The position numbers and the translations under genes were made by a program. The notes under the pieces are model-generated. The model ran no database searches, was not told the DNA's origin, and was given only the letters and a program-made list of their open reading frames with translations. Positions 1 to 6,597 of a DNA stretch of 13,424 nucleotides are shown here, piece after piece; positions within the stretch are counted from its first letter, which is position 1; each line of letters begins with the position of its first letter. Origin of the DNA: CAYGXH01 sp964354485 (lineage in GTDB: Bacteria > Bacteroidota > Ignavibacteria > UBA10030 > SZUA-254); the NCBI GenBank assembly GCA_964354485.1, contig CAYGZY010000225.1:1-13424 (forward strand). Direction: 5' to 3'.

Positions 1-827
1 CCGATGATCTCCGATACGAGTACGGCGGCAGTAGCTACAATGAACCGTCCCGGCTCCGCAACTATCTGGATATCTTCCGGGAAGAGCCGTTGAAGCTCGG
101 AACTCAAGATAGCCCCGAGTTTTTTAAATTCCGGAACCTGAGGATCATAAGGGACGGGAAATCCACCCCCGATGTCCACAAGATTCAGATTGAATCCCTT
201 CCTGCGGGCAGTATGAAATATTTCGGATGTGATCGCCAGAGCTTCAGTGTAATTATCGATGTTTGTGCACTGACTCCCCACATGAAAGCTAATCCCTTCA
301 ACCGTCAATCCCAAATCGAACGCTTCCTGAATTAGTTTCTGCGCTTCGGCAGGTTCAGCACCAAATTTTGAACTCATCTCCACCTGCGAACCGGTATCCT
401 GAACTTTCAGCCGCAGGACAAGTCCGGCAGTATCACAATACTCCTTTATTTTCTTCAATTCAGCGCTGTTATCGTATGTAACAAGCGGTTTGTATTCCTT
501 TATTTTGCTTAGTGTAGCACGGTCTTTTATGGTGTTGGAGAATATTATTTTATCCCACACGTAAAACTTTTTGTCTTTTTTCTCGAAGTGCTTTATATAC
601 TGGTACACCTGCATGAATTCATTATACGAAGCTACGTCGAAACTTGATCCTTCATGGAACAAAGTTTCTATAATCTGCTGATTGGAATTTGCCTTAACCG
701 CATAATAACATTGAACACGCGGCAGATGTTTCTTGAACGCTCTGTAGTTCTCGCGTATCTTGTTGTGGTCAAGTACGAAAAGCGGAGTGCCGTTCCGCTC
801 CACCAGTTCCAGAAGCTCCCCTGTCAT
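1..827 (-). CDS. Ornithine decarboxylase-like type III PLP decarboxylase (partial, C-terminus off the left edge)
   Basis: The protein begins at 827 and about 275 residues are in the window. It matches the alanine-racemase-fold (type III) PLP decarboxylases, most closely the eukaryotic-type ornithine decarboxylases. The PLP lysine motif YAVKANS places the Schiff-base Lys at residue 45. SFHVGSQ (180-186), the glycine-rich phosphate loop DIGGGFP (218-224) and AEPGRF (257-262) follow in the family's order. The expected product is putrescine from ornithine, in the cytoplasm. The ATG is preceded by an AAAGGAAAG ribosome-binding sequence. It lies 83 bp downstream of the deoxyhypusine-synthase homologue on the same strand, so the two probably form one polyamine operon. 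The substrate could instead be lysine, diaminopimelate or carboxynorspermidine. The C-terminal half, carrying the Cys/Asp substrate residues, is missing, so specificity cannot be read. Confidence 0.85.
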   Translation of the reverse strand, partial: MTGELLELVERNGTPLFVLDHNKIRENYRAFKKHLPRVQCYYAVKANSNQQIIETLFHEGSSFDVASYNEFMQVYQYIKHFEKKDKKFYVWDKIIFSNTIKDRATLSKIKEYKPLVTYDNSAELKKIKEYCDTAGLVLRLKVQDTGSQVEMSSKFGAEPAEAQKLIQEAFDLGLTVEGISFHVGSQCTNIDNYTEALAITSEIFHTARRKGFNLNLVDIGGGFPVPYDPQVPEFKKLGAILSSELQRLFPEDIQIVAEPGRFIVATAAVLVSEII

Positions 828-910
828 ATTCCGTTCTTTCCTTTCAATTCATTTATGTTTAGTCTGTATCTGCGAGAAATCCAACACGCAAGCAGTACCG
901 GTTCAGATAA

Positions 911-2095
911 TTATCGGGGTAGCTTCTTAATAAGGGTTTTAAGACTTGTGATTTCTTTGTTATTTTTCAGATAAGACTCAATTAACTTTTTCCGCAGTTC
1001 ATCTCCGCGGTCATACAGCCGCTTTAACTTCTTCGGCTTTGTTGACTGCAATACATAAGCCACCATCAGCGGGAACGCCACCGTAACGTCTATGTATGCC
1101 GTAACGGTTTCTTCCAGTTTGGTGGGATCAATCTTACCCCAGCTCACTGCTTCGCTGGGGGGCGCGCCGGAAAGTCCGCCGGTATCAGGTCTTGCGTCCG
1201 TGATATTAATATCGAAGTCCTGTCCCGCTTCCGGAATCATCAGTACTTCCTGTATCTGCGGCTCTGTCTGGAGCATAAAGTTTTTCGGACTCCCTCCGCC
1301 GATGAGAATCACTCCGGTCTTTCCCTTCTCATATTTCTTTGCGTTCAGTATGATAGCGGTTGAATCATTGACGTCGATACTCGGATTGATCTTAAGCTTG
1401 AACCGGTCACATAAGTTTGATGCTTCTGCAAGCAGTTCAAGCCCTGCTATGTTCATGCCGAGAGTTGAATCGCCAGGTGAGGATGTGAAAACCGGTATGC
1501 CGTTTCGGTAAGCTGCCGCCAGTACGCTGACCTGATCAAGTTTATTCTTTCGCTCGTGTTCATTGATCACTTTACCGAGGTGATGGTAGAATTCACGGGT
1601 TCCCATTTCCCTCTGGAACTCAGGCCGCAGTAATATCTTCTGTAGTCTCCGGTCCGTCTCCATCAGCACGTCCTCGTAATCGAACAGAATGTCATAAATT
1701 CTTGTCACGCCCTTCTCCCGCAGATCGGCGTCATCGACCGTATGACTGCCGCGAAACATCGGCAGGTCAAAAGCATAGTGCAGATCATGGTACATATTGG
1801 CACCGGTTGCGACCATCCAATCCACGAACCCGTGATTCATTAGCGGTATGATTGCAGACGGGCCAAGACCTGCCGGGGTCAGCGCTCCGGCGATACTCAA
1901 TCCTATGGTGACATTATCGTGAGAATATTTCTCGCGCAGCAGCTGGCATGCAGCCCTCAGCCGCCCACCGTTGTAAGCGTCCATGTTGTCTATGACAGCC
2001 GTTATATTGGTATTCTTGGTTATGGGTGGGGGGAGGACCCGCTTTCCCGAGAGATATTTTACCTTGCCCGGACACTCTTTAGATTTATGCTTCAT
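911..2095 (-). CDS. Deoxyhypusine synthase family protein (probable homospermidine-type aminobutyl transferase, SpeY-like)
   Basis: This 394-residue protein belongs to the deoxyhypusine synthase fold. The C-terminal active-site block SEAVSWGK places the catalytic Lys (human Lys329) at residue 321, with the Trp (319) and Glu (315) of the human enzyme. A Gly-rich IGGGSPKN motif lies at 265-272 and a GDSTLG motif at 208-213. Aligned by eye, human His288 is Asn272 and human spermidine-site Asp243 is Met214, so use on an eIF5A-like protein looks unlikely; bacteria lack eIF5A. Some bacterial homologues (SpeY of Anabaena) make homospermidine, and the adjacent ornithine-decarboxylase-like gene would supply putrescine. 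The reaction is NAD-dependent and cytoplasmic. The start is supported by an AAAGGA sequence about 8 bp upstream. The family call is firm; the exact polyamine product is inferred. Confidence 0.88.
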   Translation of the reverse strand: MKHKSKECPGKVKYLSGKRVLPPPITKNTNITAVIDNMDAYNGGRLRAACQLLREKYSHDNVTIGLSIAGALTPAGLGPSAIIPLMNHGFVDWMVATGANMYHDLHYAFDLPMFRGSHTVDDADLREKGVTRIYDILFDYEDVLMETDRRLQKILLRPEFQREMGTREFYHHLGKVINEHERKNKLDQVSVLAAAYRNGIPVFTSSPGDSTLGMNIAGLELLAEASNLCDRFKLKINPSIDVNDSTAIILNAKKYEKGKTGVILIGGGSPKNFMLQTEPQIQEVLMIPEAGQDFDINITDARPDTGGLSGAPPSEAVSWGKIDPTKLEETVTAYIDVTVAFPLMVAYVLQSTKPKKLKRLYDRGDELRKKLIESYLKNNKEITSLKTLIKKLPR

Positions 2096-2194
2096 GATCT
2101 ATCCTTTCGGTGAAAATAAGTTAATTGGCAATGTCATATAGGACTGAATACACAATAATTTAATAGATAAGAATGAGAATTAAAAGTAATATAT

Positions 2195-2230
2195 TTTGTA
2201 CTTCGTACTTGGTACTTTGTAATTTGTACT
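2195..2230. repeat. Degenerate tandem TTGTACT/TCGTACT/TGGTACT repeat
   Basis: Within the 188-bp gap upstream of the deoxyhypusine synthase homologue, GTACTT-type words occur four times in about 36 bp (TTGTACTTCGTACTTGGTACT, then TTTGTAATTTGTACT). The unit is 7-8 bp and imperfect. No gene or regulator is evident. The repeat sits between two minus-strand genes and may be slippage-derived filler. Confidence 0.6.
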
Positions 2231-2283
2231 GAGTAAAGAGGTTAGTCGCGTTCGATTGAGTCTATTCTAAAGTCTCTATGGTT

Positions 2284-2820
2284 TTAATATTTATCCGTAA
2301 GTTCTTTCGGCGCTGGTCTATCTTTGGTTGTTATTTCATTGGCAACCGAAGTAATCCACCAGCGCCCATCCCTCTTTAGTAGGTGCCAGCTATCCACTCC
2401 TACTGTAGGAGGTCTTTTCATGCCAGTGATGGATGCTTCATACAAAACAAGTATATGAGCGATATCCCCGAATACCATTGGATTCATATTGATGATGCGC
2501 TCGGTAAATCCCACAGTCTTTGCAGGAGATTTTTCAACAAAATTCACAAAATCATCTATGAATCCCTTCACAGAAAATGTTGCCATGCTATCCCGTGTCA
2601 CACGCATTACAATTATCGCATCGGGGATAAACATGGATTCAACTTTCTTCCAGTCAGGAGTCGGACCCTCCGCGGGAAATGTAACCGTTTTATAAATCTC
2701 AGTGATCAGACTTTCAGGTGCATCATAATATTTTGGCTGAGTTTGGGCATGTATGGTAATTGACTTTGATAATAAAATAAGTTGTAAGAGAAAAAGTAAC
2801 AAGATAGGAGAATGTTTCAT
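2284..2820 (-). CDS. Secreted NTF2-like / SnoaL-DUF4440 family protein
   Basis: The 178-residue protein starts with a typical Sec signal: a Lys-His n-region, a Leu/Ile-rich core to about residue 21, and a probable cleavage site near HAQ (about residue 24). The mature part has the layout of the NTF2-like superfamily: an N-terminal helix, then a curved sheet ending in DSWHLLKRDGRWWITSVANE (about 145-164), the usual closing strands of DUF4440/SnoaL proteins. These are small cone-shaped domains, often of unknown ligand. ATG 2820 was chosen over an in-frame ATG at 2946. It has AAGGAAAG six bases upstream and begins directly with the signal peptide, whereas the longer form would translate a palindromic repeat. 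Function is unknown; periplasmic or outer-surface location is inferred. Confidence 0.78.
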   Translation of the reverse strand: MKHSPILLLFLLQLILLSKSITIHAQTQPKYYDAPESLITEIYKTVTFPAEGPTPDWKKVESMFIPDAIIVMRVTRDSMATFSVKGFIDDFVNFVEKSPAKTVGFTERIINMNPMVFGDIAHILVLYEASITGMKRPPTVGVDSWHLLKRDGRWWITSVANEITTKDRPAPKELTDKY

Positions 2821-2864
2821 GAGAACTTTCCTTATTATATTGTAATAGGCAAATAGGTCTTTAA

Positions 2865-2945
2865 TGTCATGCCCGCATGCCTCTAGCGGGCATCCAGGAC
2901 TAAGACTAAGCTCTGGATTCCCGATAAAAACGTTCGGGAATGACA
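2865..2945. repeat. BIME-like palindromic repeat, copy A
   Basis: The order is TGTC, hairpin 1, CCAG, spacer, CTGG, hairpin 2, GACA. Hairpin 1 is ATGCCCGC / loop 2877-2885 / GCGGGCAT, and hairpin 2 is ATTCCCGA / loop 2925-2933 / TCGGGAAT. Each has a perfect 8-bp stem and a 9-nt loop. The TGTC/GACA and CCAG/CTGG tetramers make the two halves inverted relative to each other. Copy B at 6411-6497 shares the design and a nearly identical right half. The element lies directly upstream of the secreted NTF2-like gene. Confidence 0.85.
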
Positions 2946-2956
2946 CATAATACTAA

Positions 2957-3071
2957 TGTCATACCCACATGCTTCTGGTGGGCCGATTAAAGCATTTCCG
3001 CCAGAGGCGGACAAGCTCGCCTACGTTACATGTAAATACAAATAAACTTCGGCGAGCGGGCGGGAATGACA
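2957..3071. repeat. Decayed BIME-like palindromic repeat, copy C
   Basis: It begins with TGTCATACCCAC, loop ATGCTTCTG and GTGGG (the hairpin 1 design with stem shortened to 5 bp and the 9-nt loop kept) and ends with GCGGGAATGACA. The inside differs from copies A and B: TCCGCC-AGA-GGCGGA forms a small hairpin near 2996, and GCTCGCCTACG and CTTCGGCGAGC are separated by a 21-bp AT-rich stretch containing TTACATGTAA. The CCTACG/CTTCGG words recur in the palindrome at the end of icd. It lies between the NTF2-like gene and the 3' end of the class V aminotransferase gene. Confidence 0.65.
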
Positions 3072-3083
3072 CTATCCAGCTTG

Positions 3084-4418
3084 TTACCCCTTCGGCAATC
3101 CTTTCTTGGCAACCATCTCCATTACTTCGCAAAACCTGTCGAGTTCATTTAACATTGTGTACACGTTCGGAGTAACCCGTATCCCATTAAATTCATCGTG
3201 TATAATCGCAACAGTAAATATCTTATGCTTATCCATCAGGTAGCTCTGCAATGCCGCAGTATCAACTCCAACGATTTCGATATTCGCGATTCCGCAGGAC
3301 TGATTGTCCTGGAATGAAGTATGGAACCGGACATTAGGTAATTCTCTTAACTTATTCATCCAATACCGCGAGAGATAGCGGAGGCGCGCTTCTTTTCGCT
3401 TTGCCCCTATTCCATAGTGGAACATGATCGCTTCGCCGATTGCGAGCTTTGGAGCTGCAGAATGTGTTCCGATCTCTTCGAATTTTCTGATATCCGATGC
3501 CTGTCGTTTTTCTGCCGCCATGAGAGGCCAGATTTTTTCTATTTTATCGCGTTGCACATAAAGCAATCCATTACCTTTTGGCGCGTACAGCCATTTATGC
3601 AGACTTGTTCCAAAGTAATCGCACCCTATATCCTTTTGCTTGAAGTCGAAATGCGCGAATGAATGCGCACCATCAACGATCACTTCTATCCCTTTAGAAT
3701 GCGCAAGCTCACATACATATTTCACCGGTGTAATCTGACCAGTAATATTAATAACATGAGAAATCAATATCACTCGTGTTCTTTTCGTAATGCCTTTCGC
3801 GAACTCATCTGTTATCGCATCGAGATTTTCCGGCGCGATAGGAACTTTGATCATCTTAAGTACAAGACCCTCACGCAATTCCCGCTGCCGGAGTGTCGTT
3901 AGCATGCGCGGATAGTCCTGAGTCGTTGTTAAAATTTCGTCACCTGGTTTAAGGTCCATACCCATCAGTATCGATTCAATAGATTCAGAGGCATTCCTTG
4001 TGATGGCAATTTCTTCACGGTCACATCCGAAAACATCAGCAAGACCGGTACGAACAGTTTCGCACTGCGGTTCGAGGATCTGCCACATCGTGTATGCTGT
4101 TACATCCTCCTGCTCCCATATATAGCGCACCAGTGCTTCTGTGACTATCCGAGGCGAAGGCGAAACACCGCCGTTGTTAAGATTTGTGATTCCCCTTGTG
4201 ACTGAGAATGCTTGTTGTATGGTGAACCAGAATGATTCATCCATCGCGGCTGCTTCGGGGGACAGGTGCTCAATTTGTTTTGCGGCGGCTTTTACCTCAT
4301 CCAGCAGAGAAGCGACCGATACAGTAGTGAGCGCCGCAAGCCCAATTCCTTTACCGACCATGGAGAGAAAATCGCGTCGATCAAGTGTTTTGTACGAAGG
4401 GAGATCCCGGTGTTGCAT
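3084..4418 (-). CDS. Tat-exported class V aminotransferase-fold PLP enzyme (isopenicillin N epimerase-like)
   Basis: The 444-residue protein has a twin-arginine signal, DRRDFLS at residues 13-19, followed by a Gly/Ala/Leu-rich hydrophobic stretch (about 22-39). The rest is a full-length class V (NifS/CsdA-like) fold. LNNGGVSPSPR (80-90) is the N-terminal substrate/PLP region, VDGAHS (248-253) carries the Asp that pairs with the pyridine nitrogen, and SLHKWLYAPKG (272-282) carries the PLP lysine, Lys275. Isopenicillin N epimerase-like proteins have this architecture, but their substrates are mostly unknown. ATG 4418 is preferred to an in-frame ATG at 4451 because AGGAAAGG lies about 9 bases upstream of it and a candidate promoter leaves only a few bases before 4451. 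Export of a PLP enzyme folded with its cofactor fits the Tat route. Confidence 0.85.
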   Translation of the reverse strand: MQHRDLPSYKTLDRRDFLSMVGKGIGLAALTTVSVASLLDEVKAAAKQIEHLSPEAAAMDESFWFTIQQAFSVTRGITNLNNGGVSPSPRIVTEALVRYIWEQEDVTAYTMWQILEPQCETVRTGLADVFGCDREEIAITRNASESIESILMGMDLKPGDEILTTTQDYPRMLTTLRQRELREGLVLKMIKVPIAPENLDAITDEFAKGITKRTRVILISHVINITGQITPVKYVCELAHSKGIEVIVDGAHSFAHFDFKQKDIGCDYFGTSLHKWLYAPKGNGLLYVQRDKIEKIWPLMAAEKRQASDIRKFEEIGTHSAAPKLAIGEAIMFHYGIGAKRKEARLRYLSRYWMNKLRELPNVRFHTSFQDNQSCGIANIEIVGVDTAALQSYLMDKHKIFTVAIIHDEFNGIRVTPNVYTMLNELDRFCEVMEMVAKKGLPKG

Positions 4419-4461
4419 GGCAGTGACCTTTCCTGATATGAGGGGTTTCATGATTGGCTCT

Positions 4462-4489
4462 AAAATAGCAAGGTCTTACGTAAAATCAA
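4462..4489 (-). promoter_or_regulatory. Candidate promoter for the class V aminotransferase gene
   Basis: Read on the minus strand, TTGATT (4489-4484) and TATTTT (4467-4462) are separated by 16 bp, each matching four of six sigma-70-type consensus bases. Transcription would start near 4455, leaving a 37-base leader before the preferred ATG at 4418. This is a by-eye match and the organism's promoter consensus is unknown. Confidence 0.3.
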
Positions 4490-4756
4490 AAACAATCATC
4501 TGTTAATTGTTTTGTTGCATATCACTCAGTCTTATCGAATTCCAACGTACTCTTTAATGATTTGGTCGCTTTTCGGGAAGCAGATCAAAATCCTAAAGTC
4601 AATCATACCTTACCCTATACTTTCCGTAGTGAATCAGGGTTTATTATCGATTTTCTTTAAAAAACGCCGATTTTCAATTGAATAATGTTCCTTTATTATA
4701 GAGGCTTACGATCCGGGGAAATAAATATATTAACCCCTCCATTTCCTGAACTTTAA

Positions 4757-4785
4757 TTGCTAATCTTATGTTATCAGATTAAATT
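4757..4785 (+). promoter_or_regulatory. Candidate gltA promoter overlapping a small dyad
   Basis: TTGCTA (4757-4762) and TAAATT (4780-4785) have a 17-bp spacer and each match four of six consensus bases. The spacer contains most of the dyad TAATCT (4761-4766) / AGATTA (4776-4781) with a 9-base centre, which could be an operator. Evidence is by eye only. Confidence 0.25.
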
Positions 4786-4821
4786 ACTGTCCATAATATT
4801 ATTGAGGGTAGGGAGCACACT

Positions 4822-6102
4822 ATGCCAACTCTTCAGCAGATACTGAACAAAAAAATACCTCTATGGAGGGAATCGATCCGGCGCCTAATAAAAGAGCACG
4901 GAGATCAGGTTATATCCACGGTGACAGTCGAACAGGCATATGGCGGAATGCGAGGGGTGAAAGCTCTGGTATGCGACACTTCTCTCGTACCACCTGAGAC
5001 CGGTGTTGTTCTTCGGGGAATTCCAATCGGCCAACTGCGGGATAAACTGCCCGAGGAAATTTTCTTTCTCCTTCTAACCGGCGAACTCCCTGATCAAAAG
5101 ACACTCAAAGAATTTCAAAAGGATTTAGAGGCAAGGTCCAATGTACCCGGGTATGTCTGGGACGTTCTGAAATCAATGCCGAAGGATTCTCATCCTATGA
5201 CGATGCTGAGTACTGCGATTCTTGTCATGCAGAAAGAATCGATTTTTAAGGAAGAATATAATGCCGGCATCAATAAGGAAGAATACTGGAAAGCTAATTT
5301 AGAAGATGCCTTGAACATCATGGCACGCATCCAAGCAATTTCAGCAGGCATATACAGAATGCGTTTCAACAAGGGTGATCGCATTCCCTCCAGCCCAGAT
5401 CTCGATTGGGGAGGGAACTATGCCCATATGATGGGTATTCCCGATCCATCAGGTGAATTCGCTAATCTGATGCGGCTTTTCTTCACACTTCACTCCGATC
5501 ATGAAGGTGGAAATGCAAGCGCATTAACTTCCCATACGGTTTCTTCAACACTGTCGGATCTCTACTTCGCATTATCTGCCGGTCTGAACGCTCTTTCAGG
5601 ACCTCTTCACGGGCTCGCGAACCAGGAAGTTCTTAAATGGATCCTCATGGTGCAGAAAAAACACGGCGGTGTTCCCACAGATGAACAAATGCGCAAGTTC
5701 GCATGGGATACATTGAACGCAGGGCACGTAATTCCGGGCTATGGCCATGCGGTACTACGAATCACGGATCCGCGGTTTGATGCCATATACGCGTTCGGAA
5801 GCCGCGTTTGTCCGAATGACCAAATCTTTCAGATCGTTAAAAAAACATACGACATCGTTCCCAAAGTTTTGACTGAACTCGGGAAAGTTAAGGATCCCTG
5901 GCCCAACGTCGATGCGATATCCGGCGCTCTCCTTTATCACTTCGGCGTGCGTGAATTCGATTACTACACAGTCCTCTTTGCAGTCTCGCGAGCGCTCGGA
6001 GTCTGTACGCAGGGAGTAATTTCGCGTGCTATGGGATATCCTATTCTAAGACCGAAGTCAGTCACCACAGAATGGCTCCAGAAAGAAGTAACAAAAAAGT
6101 AA
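4822..6102 (+). CDS. gltA: Citrate synthase, eukaryote-like type
   Basis: The enzyme condenses acetyl-CoA with oxaloacetate to citrate, the entry step of the TCA cycle. At 426 residues it resembles the mature mitochondrial enzyme rather than the common bacterial GltA: RGIPIGQL (65-72), HSDHEGGN (224-231), GPLHGLANQEVL (260-271), PGYGHAVLRITDPR (305-318) and PWPNVDAISG (359-368). The catalytic triad is present as His263, His309 and Asp364. The residue two after the catalytic Asp is Ile366, where the pig mitochondrial enzyme has His. Eukaryote-like citrate synthases are known in bacteria such as Geobacter. GGGAG lies a few bases upstream of ATG 4822. The gene is first in a gltA-acn-icd series but is probably cut off from acn by a terminator at 6102. 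Confidence 0.96.
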   Translation: MPTLQQILNKKIPLWRESIRRLIKEHGDQVISTVTVEQAYGGMRGVKALVCDTSLVPPETGVVLRGIPIGQLRDKLPEEIFFLLLTGELPDQKTLKEFQKDLEARSNVPGYVWDVLKSMPKDSHPMTMLSTAILVMQKESIFKEEYNAGINKEEYWKANLEDALNIMARIQAISAGIYRMRFNKGDRIPSSPDLDWGGNYAHMMGIPDPSGEFANLMRLFFTLHSDHEGGNASALTSHTVSSTLSDLYFALSAGLNALSGPLHGLANQEVLKWILMVQKKHGGVPTDEQMRKFAWDTLNAGHVIPGYGHAVLRITDPRFDAIYAFGSRVCPNDQIFQIVKKTYDIVPKVLTELGKVKDPWPNVDAISGALLYHFGVREFDYYTVLFAVSRALGVCTQGVISRAMGYPILRPKSVTTEWLQKEVTKK

Positions 6103-6138
6103 GCGCAATATAATTATATTACGCTATAATATTTTTGT
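6102..6138 (+). terminator. Candidate intrinsic terminator after gltA
   Basis: A 24-base near-perfect palindrome (6102-6125) starts on the last base of the gltA stop codon. AGCG pairs with CGCT, there is one C/A mismatch, then the self-complementary AATATAATTATATT. TATAATATTTTTG follows, with five T residues at 6132-6136. The stem is AT-rich apart from its GC base, so strength is uncertain. It suggests gltA can be transcribed alone. Confidence 0.5.
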
Positions 6139-6176
6139 AATTTCACAATAATATTGGCAGTATATCTCCCAGTTGT

Positions 6177-6195
6177 TCGACAGTTGCGCTGTCGA
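6177..6195 (+). repeat. Hairpin repeat H-left (7-bp stem, 5-nt loop)
   Basis: TCGACAG, loop TTGCG, CTGTCGA: a perfect 7-bp stem. A second copy in the same orientation is at 6299-6317, with stem changes that keep the pairing. Flanking bases are also similar (GCATAAT here, ACATCAT there). Confidence 0.75.
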
Positions 6196-6212
6196 GCATA
6201 ATTGATGCAGTC

Positions 6213-6258
6213 AACTTCCGATATTTGACTCTGATTGAACAAGAAAATATCGGAAGTT
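6213..6258. repeat. Perfect 14-bp inverted repeat with 18-nt loop
   Basis: AACTTCCGATATTT (6213-6226) is the exact reverse complement of AAATATCGGAAGTT (6245-6258), with an 18-nt loop at 6227-6244. It lies between the two short hairpins. No T-run follows, so it does not look like a terminator. Confidence 0.85.
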
Positions 6259-6298
6259 TGGTCAGGGTAAAAGATTAATTACCATACCAAAAAGTTTT

Positions 6299-6317
6299 TC
6301 GATAGTTGCACTATCGG
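6299..6317 (+). repeat. Hairpin repeat H-right (6-bp stem plus a wobble, 5-nt loop)
   Basis: TCGATAG, loop TTGCA, CTATCGG. Compared with the copy at 6177-6195, a C-G stem pair is replaced by T-A, and the closing T-A pair becomes T-G. The loop differs only in its last base. The two hairpins start 122 bp apart and have the same orientation. Confidence 0.75.
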
Positions 6318-6384
6318 ACATCATACGATTTAGGTTTGTACTCTAAACAAGGTCCGTGAGGGGGAAAAAACCGAAAATCGAATT

Positions 6385-6527
6385 TTGGGGCCGACTAAAA
6401 AGTCCAAGATTGTCACTCCCGAATGCTCCTATCGGGAGTCCAGGGCTAAGGTTTAATCAGATTTCTGGATTCCCGATTAAAACGTTCGGGAATGACACTG
6501 TCATTTCTTCTTTTTGGTCAGCCCCAA
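6385..6527. mobile_element. MITE-like element with 18-bp imperfect terminal inverted repeats enclosing repeat copy B
   Basis: TTGGGGCCGACTAAAAAG (6385-6402) is the reverse complement of CTTTTTGGTCAGCCCCAA (6510-6527) except at two positions, which would still pair as G-U in RNA. The 143-bp unit contains palindromic repeat copy B. It carries no coding sequence and no clear target-site duplication. Whether it moved as one unit or is a repeat nested inside another palindrome cannot be told from one copy. Confidence 0.6.
6411..6497. repeat. BIME-like palindromic repeat, copy B
   Basis: Same design as copy A. TGTC, then ACTCCCGA / loop 6423-6431 / TCGGGAGT, then CCAG, spacer, CTGG, then ATTCCCGA / loop 6477-6485 / TCGGGAAT, then GACA. 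Both stems are perfect 8-mers with 9-nt loops. The right half (6465-6498) differs from copy A at one of 34 positions. The left stem differs from copy A by paired changes. Confidence 0.85.
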
Positions 6528-6541
6528 TAGGGTATTATTAT
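6514..6541 (+). promoter_or_regulatory. Candidate acn-icd promoter partly inside the MITE-like right end
   Basis: TTGGTC (6514-6519) lies in the right terminal repeat. TATTAT (6536-6541) follows after 16 bp and matches five of six -10 consensus bases; the -35 match is weak. Transcription would start about 50 bases before the acn ATG. This is by-eye evidence. Confidence 0.3.
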
Positions 6542-6597
6542 AGACAAATTTAGTATTATTTAACAACGATAACATCCTTTTTAAAAATGGAATAACT

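Larger units (their letters stand above)
4419..4821. other. Divergent intergenic region between the class V aminotransferase gene and gltA
   Basis: This 403-bp AT-rich gap must hold the promoters of both divergent genes. No convincing reading frame, RNA gene or long repeat is visible. On the minus strand a possible promoter lies at 4462-4489. On the plus strand a small dyad and weak promoter-like boxes precede gltA (4757-4785). The middle (about 4500-4750) shows nothing recognisable. Confidence 0.6.
6103..6597. other. Repeat-rich gltA-acn intergenic region
   Basis: The 495-bp gap has no credible gene. In order it holds the gltA terminator candidate, a same-orientation hairpin pair flanking a long inverted repeat (6177-6317), a larger inverted-repeat element (6385-6527) enclosing palindromic repeat copy B, and a possible acn promoter. 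The short open frames across it only translate these repeats. Confidence 0.7.

Noticed and set aside
90..974. Plus-strand open frames at 90-335 and 654-974
   Set aside because: They lie antisense to the decarboxylase and the 3' end of the deoxyhypusine synthase homologue, whose minus-strand frames have clear family motifs. The plus-strand translations show no family features.
2821..2946. N-terminal extension of the NTF2-like protein from ATG 2946
   Set aside because: The extra 42 residues are translated from palindromic repeat copy A. The internal ATG at 2820 has a good ribosome-binding site and begins a signal peptide.
2865..3071. CRISPR-like repeat array
   Set aside because: The two neighbouring units are palindromic, differ inside and are not separated by regular spacers; no cas genes are present.
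6356..6553. 65-residue plus-strand frame in the gltA-acn gap
   Set aside because: It only translates the MITE-like element and repeat copy B; its length is explained by the repeats and it has no ribosome-binding site.
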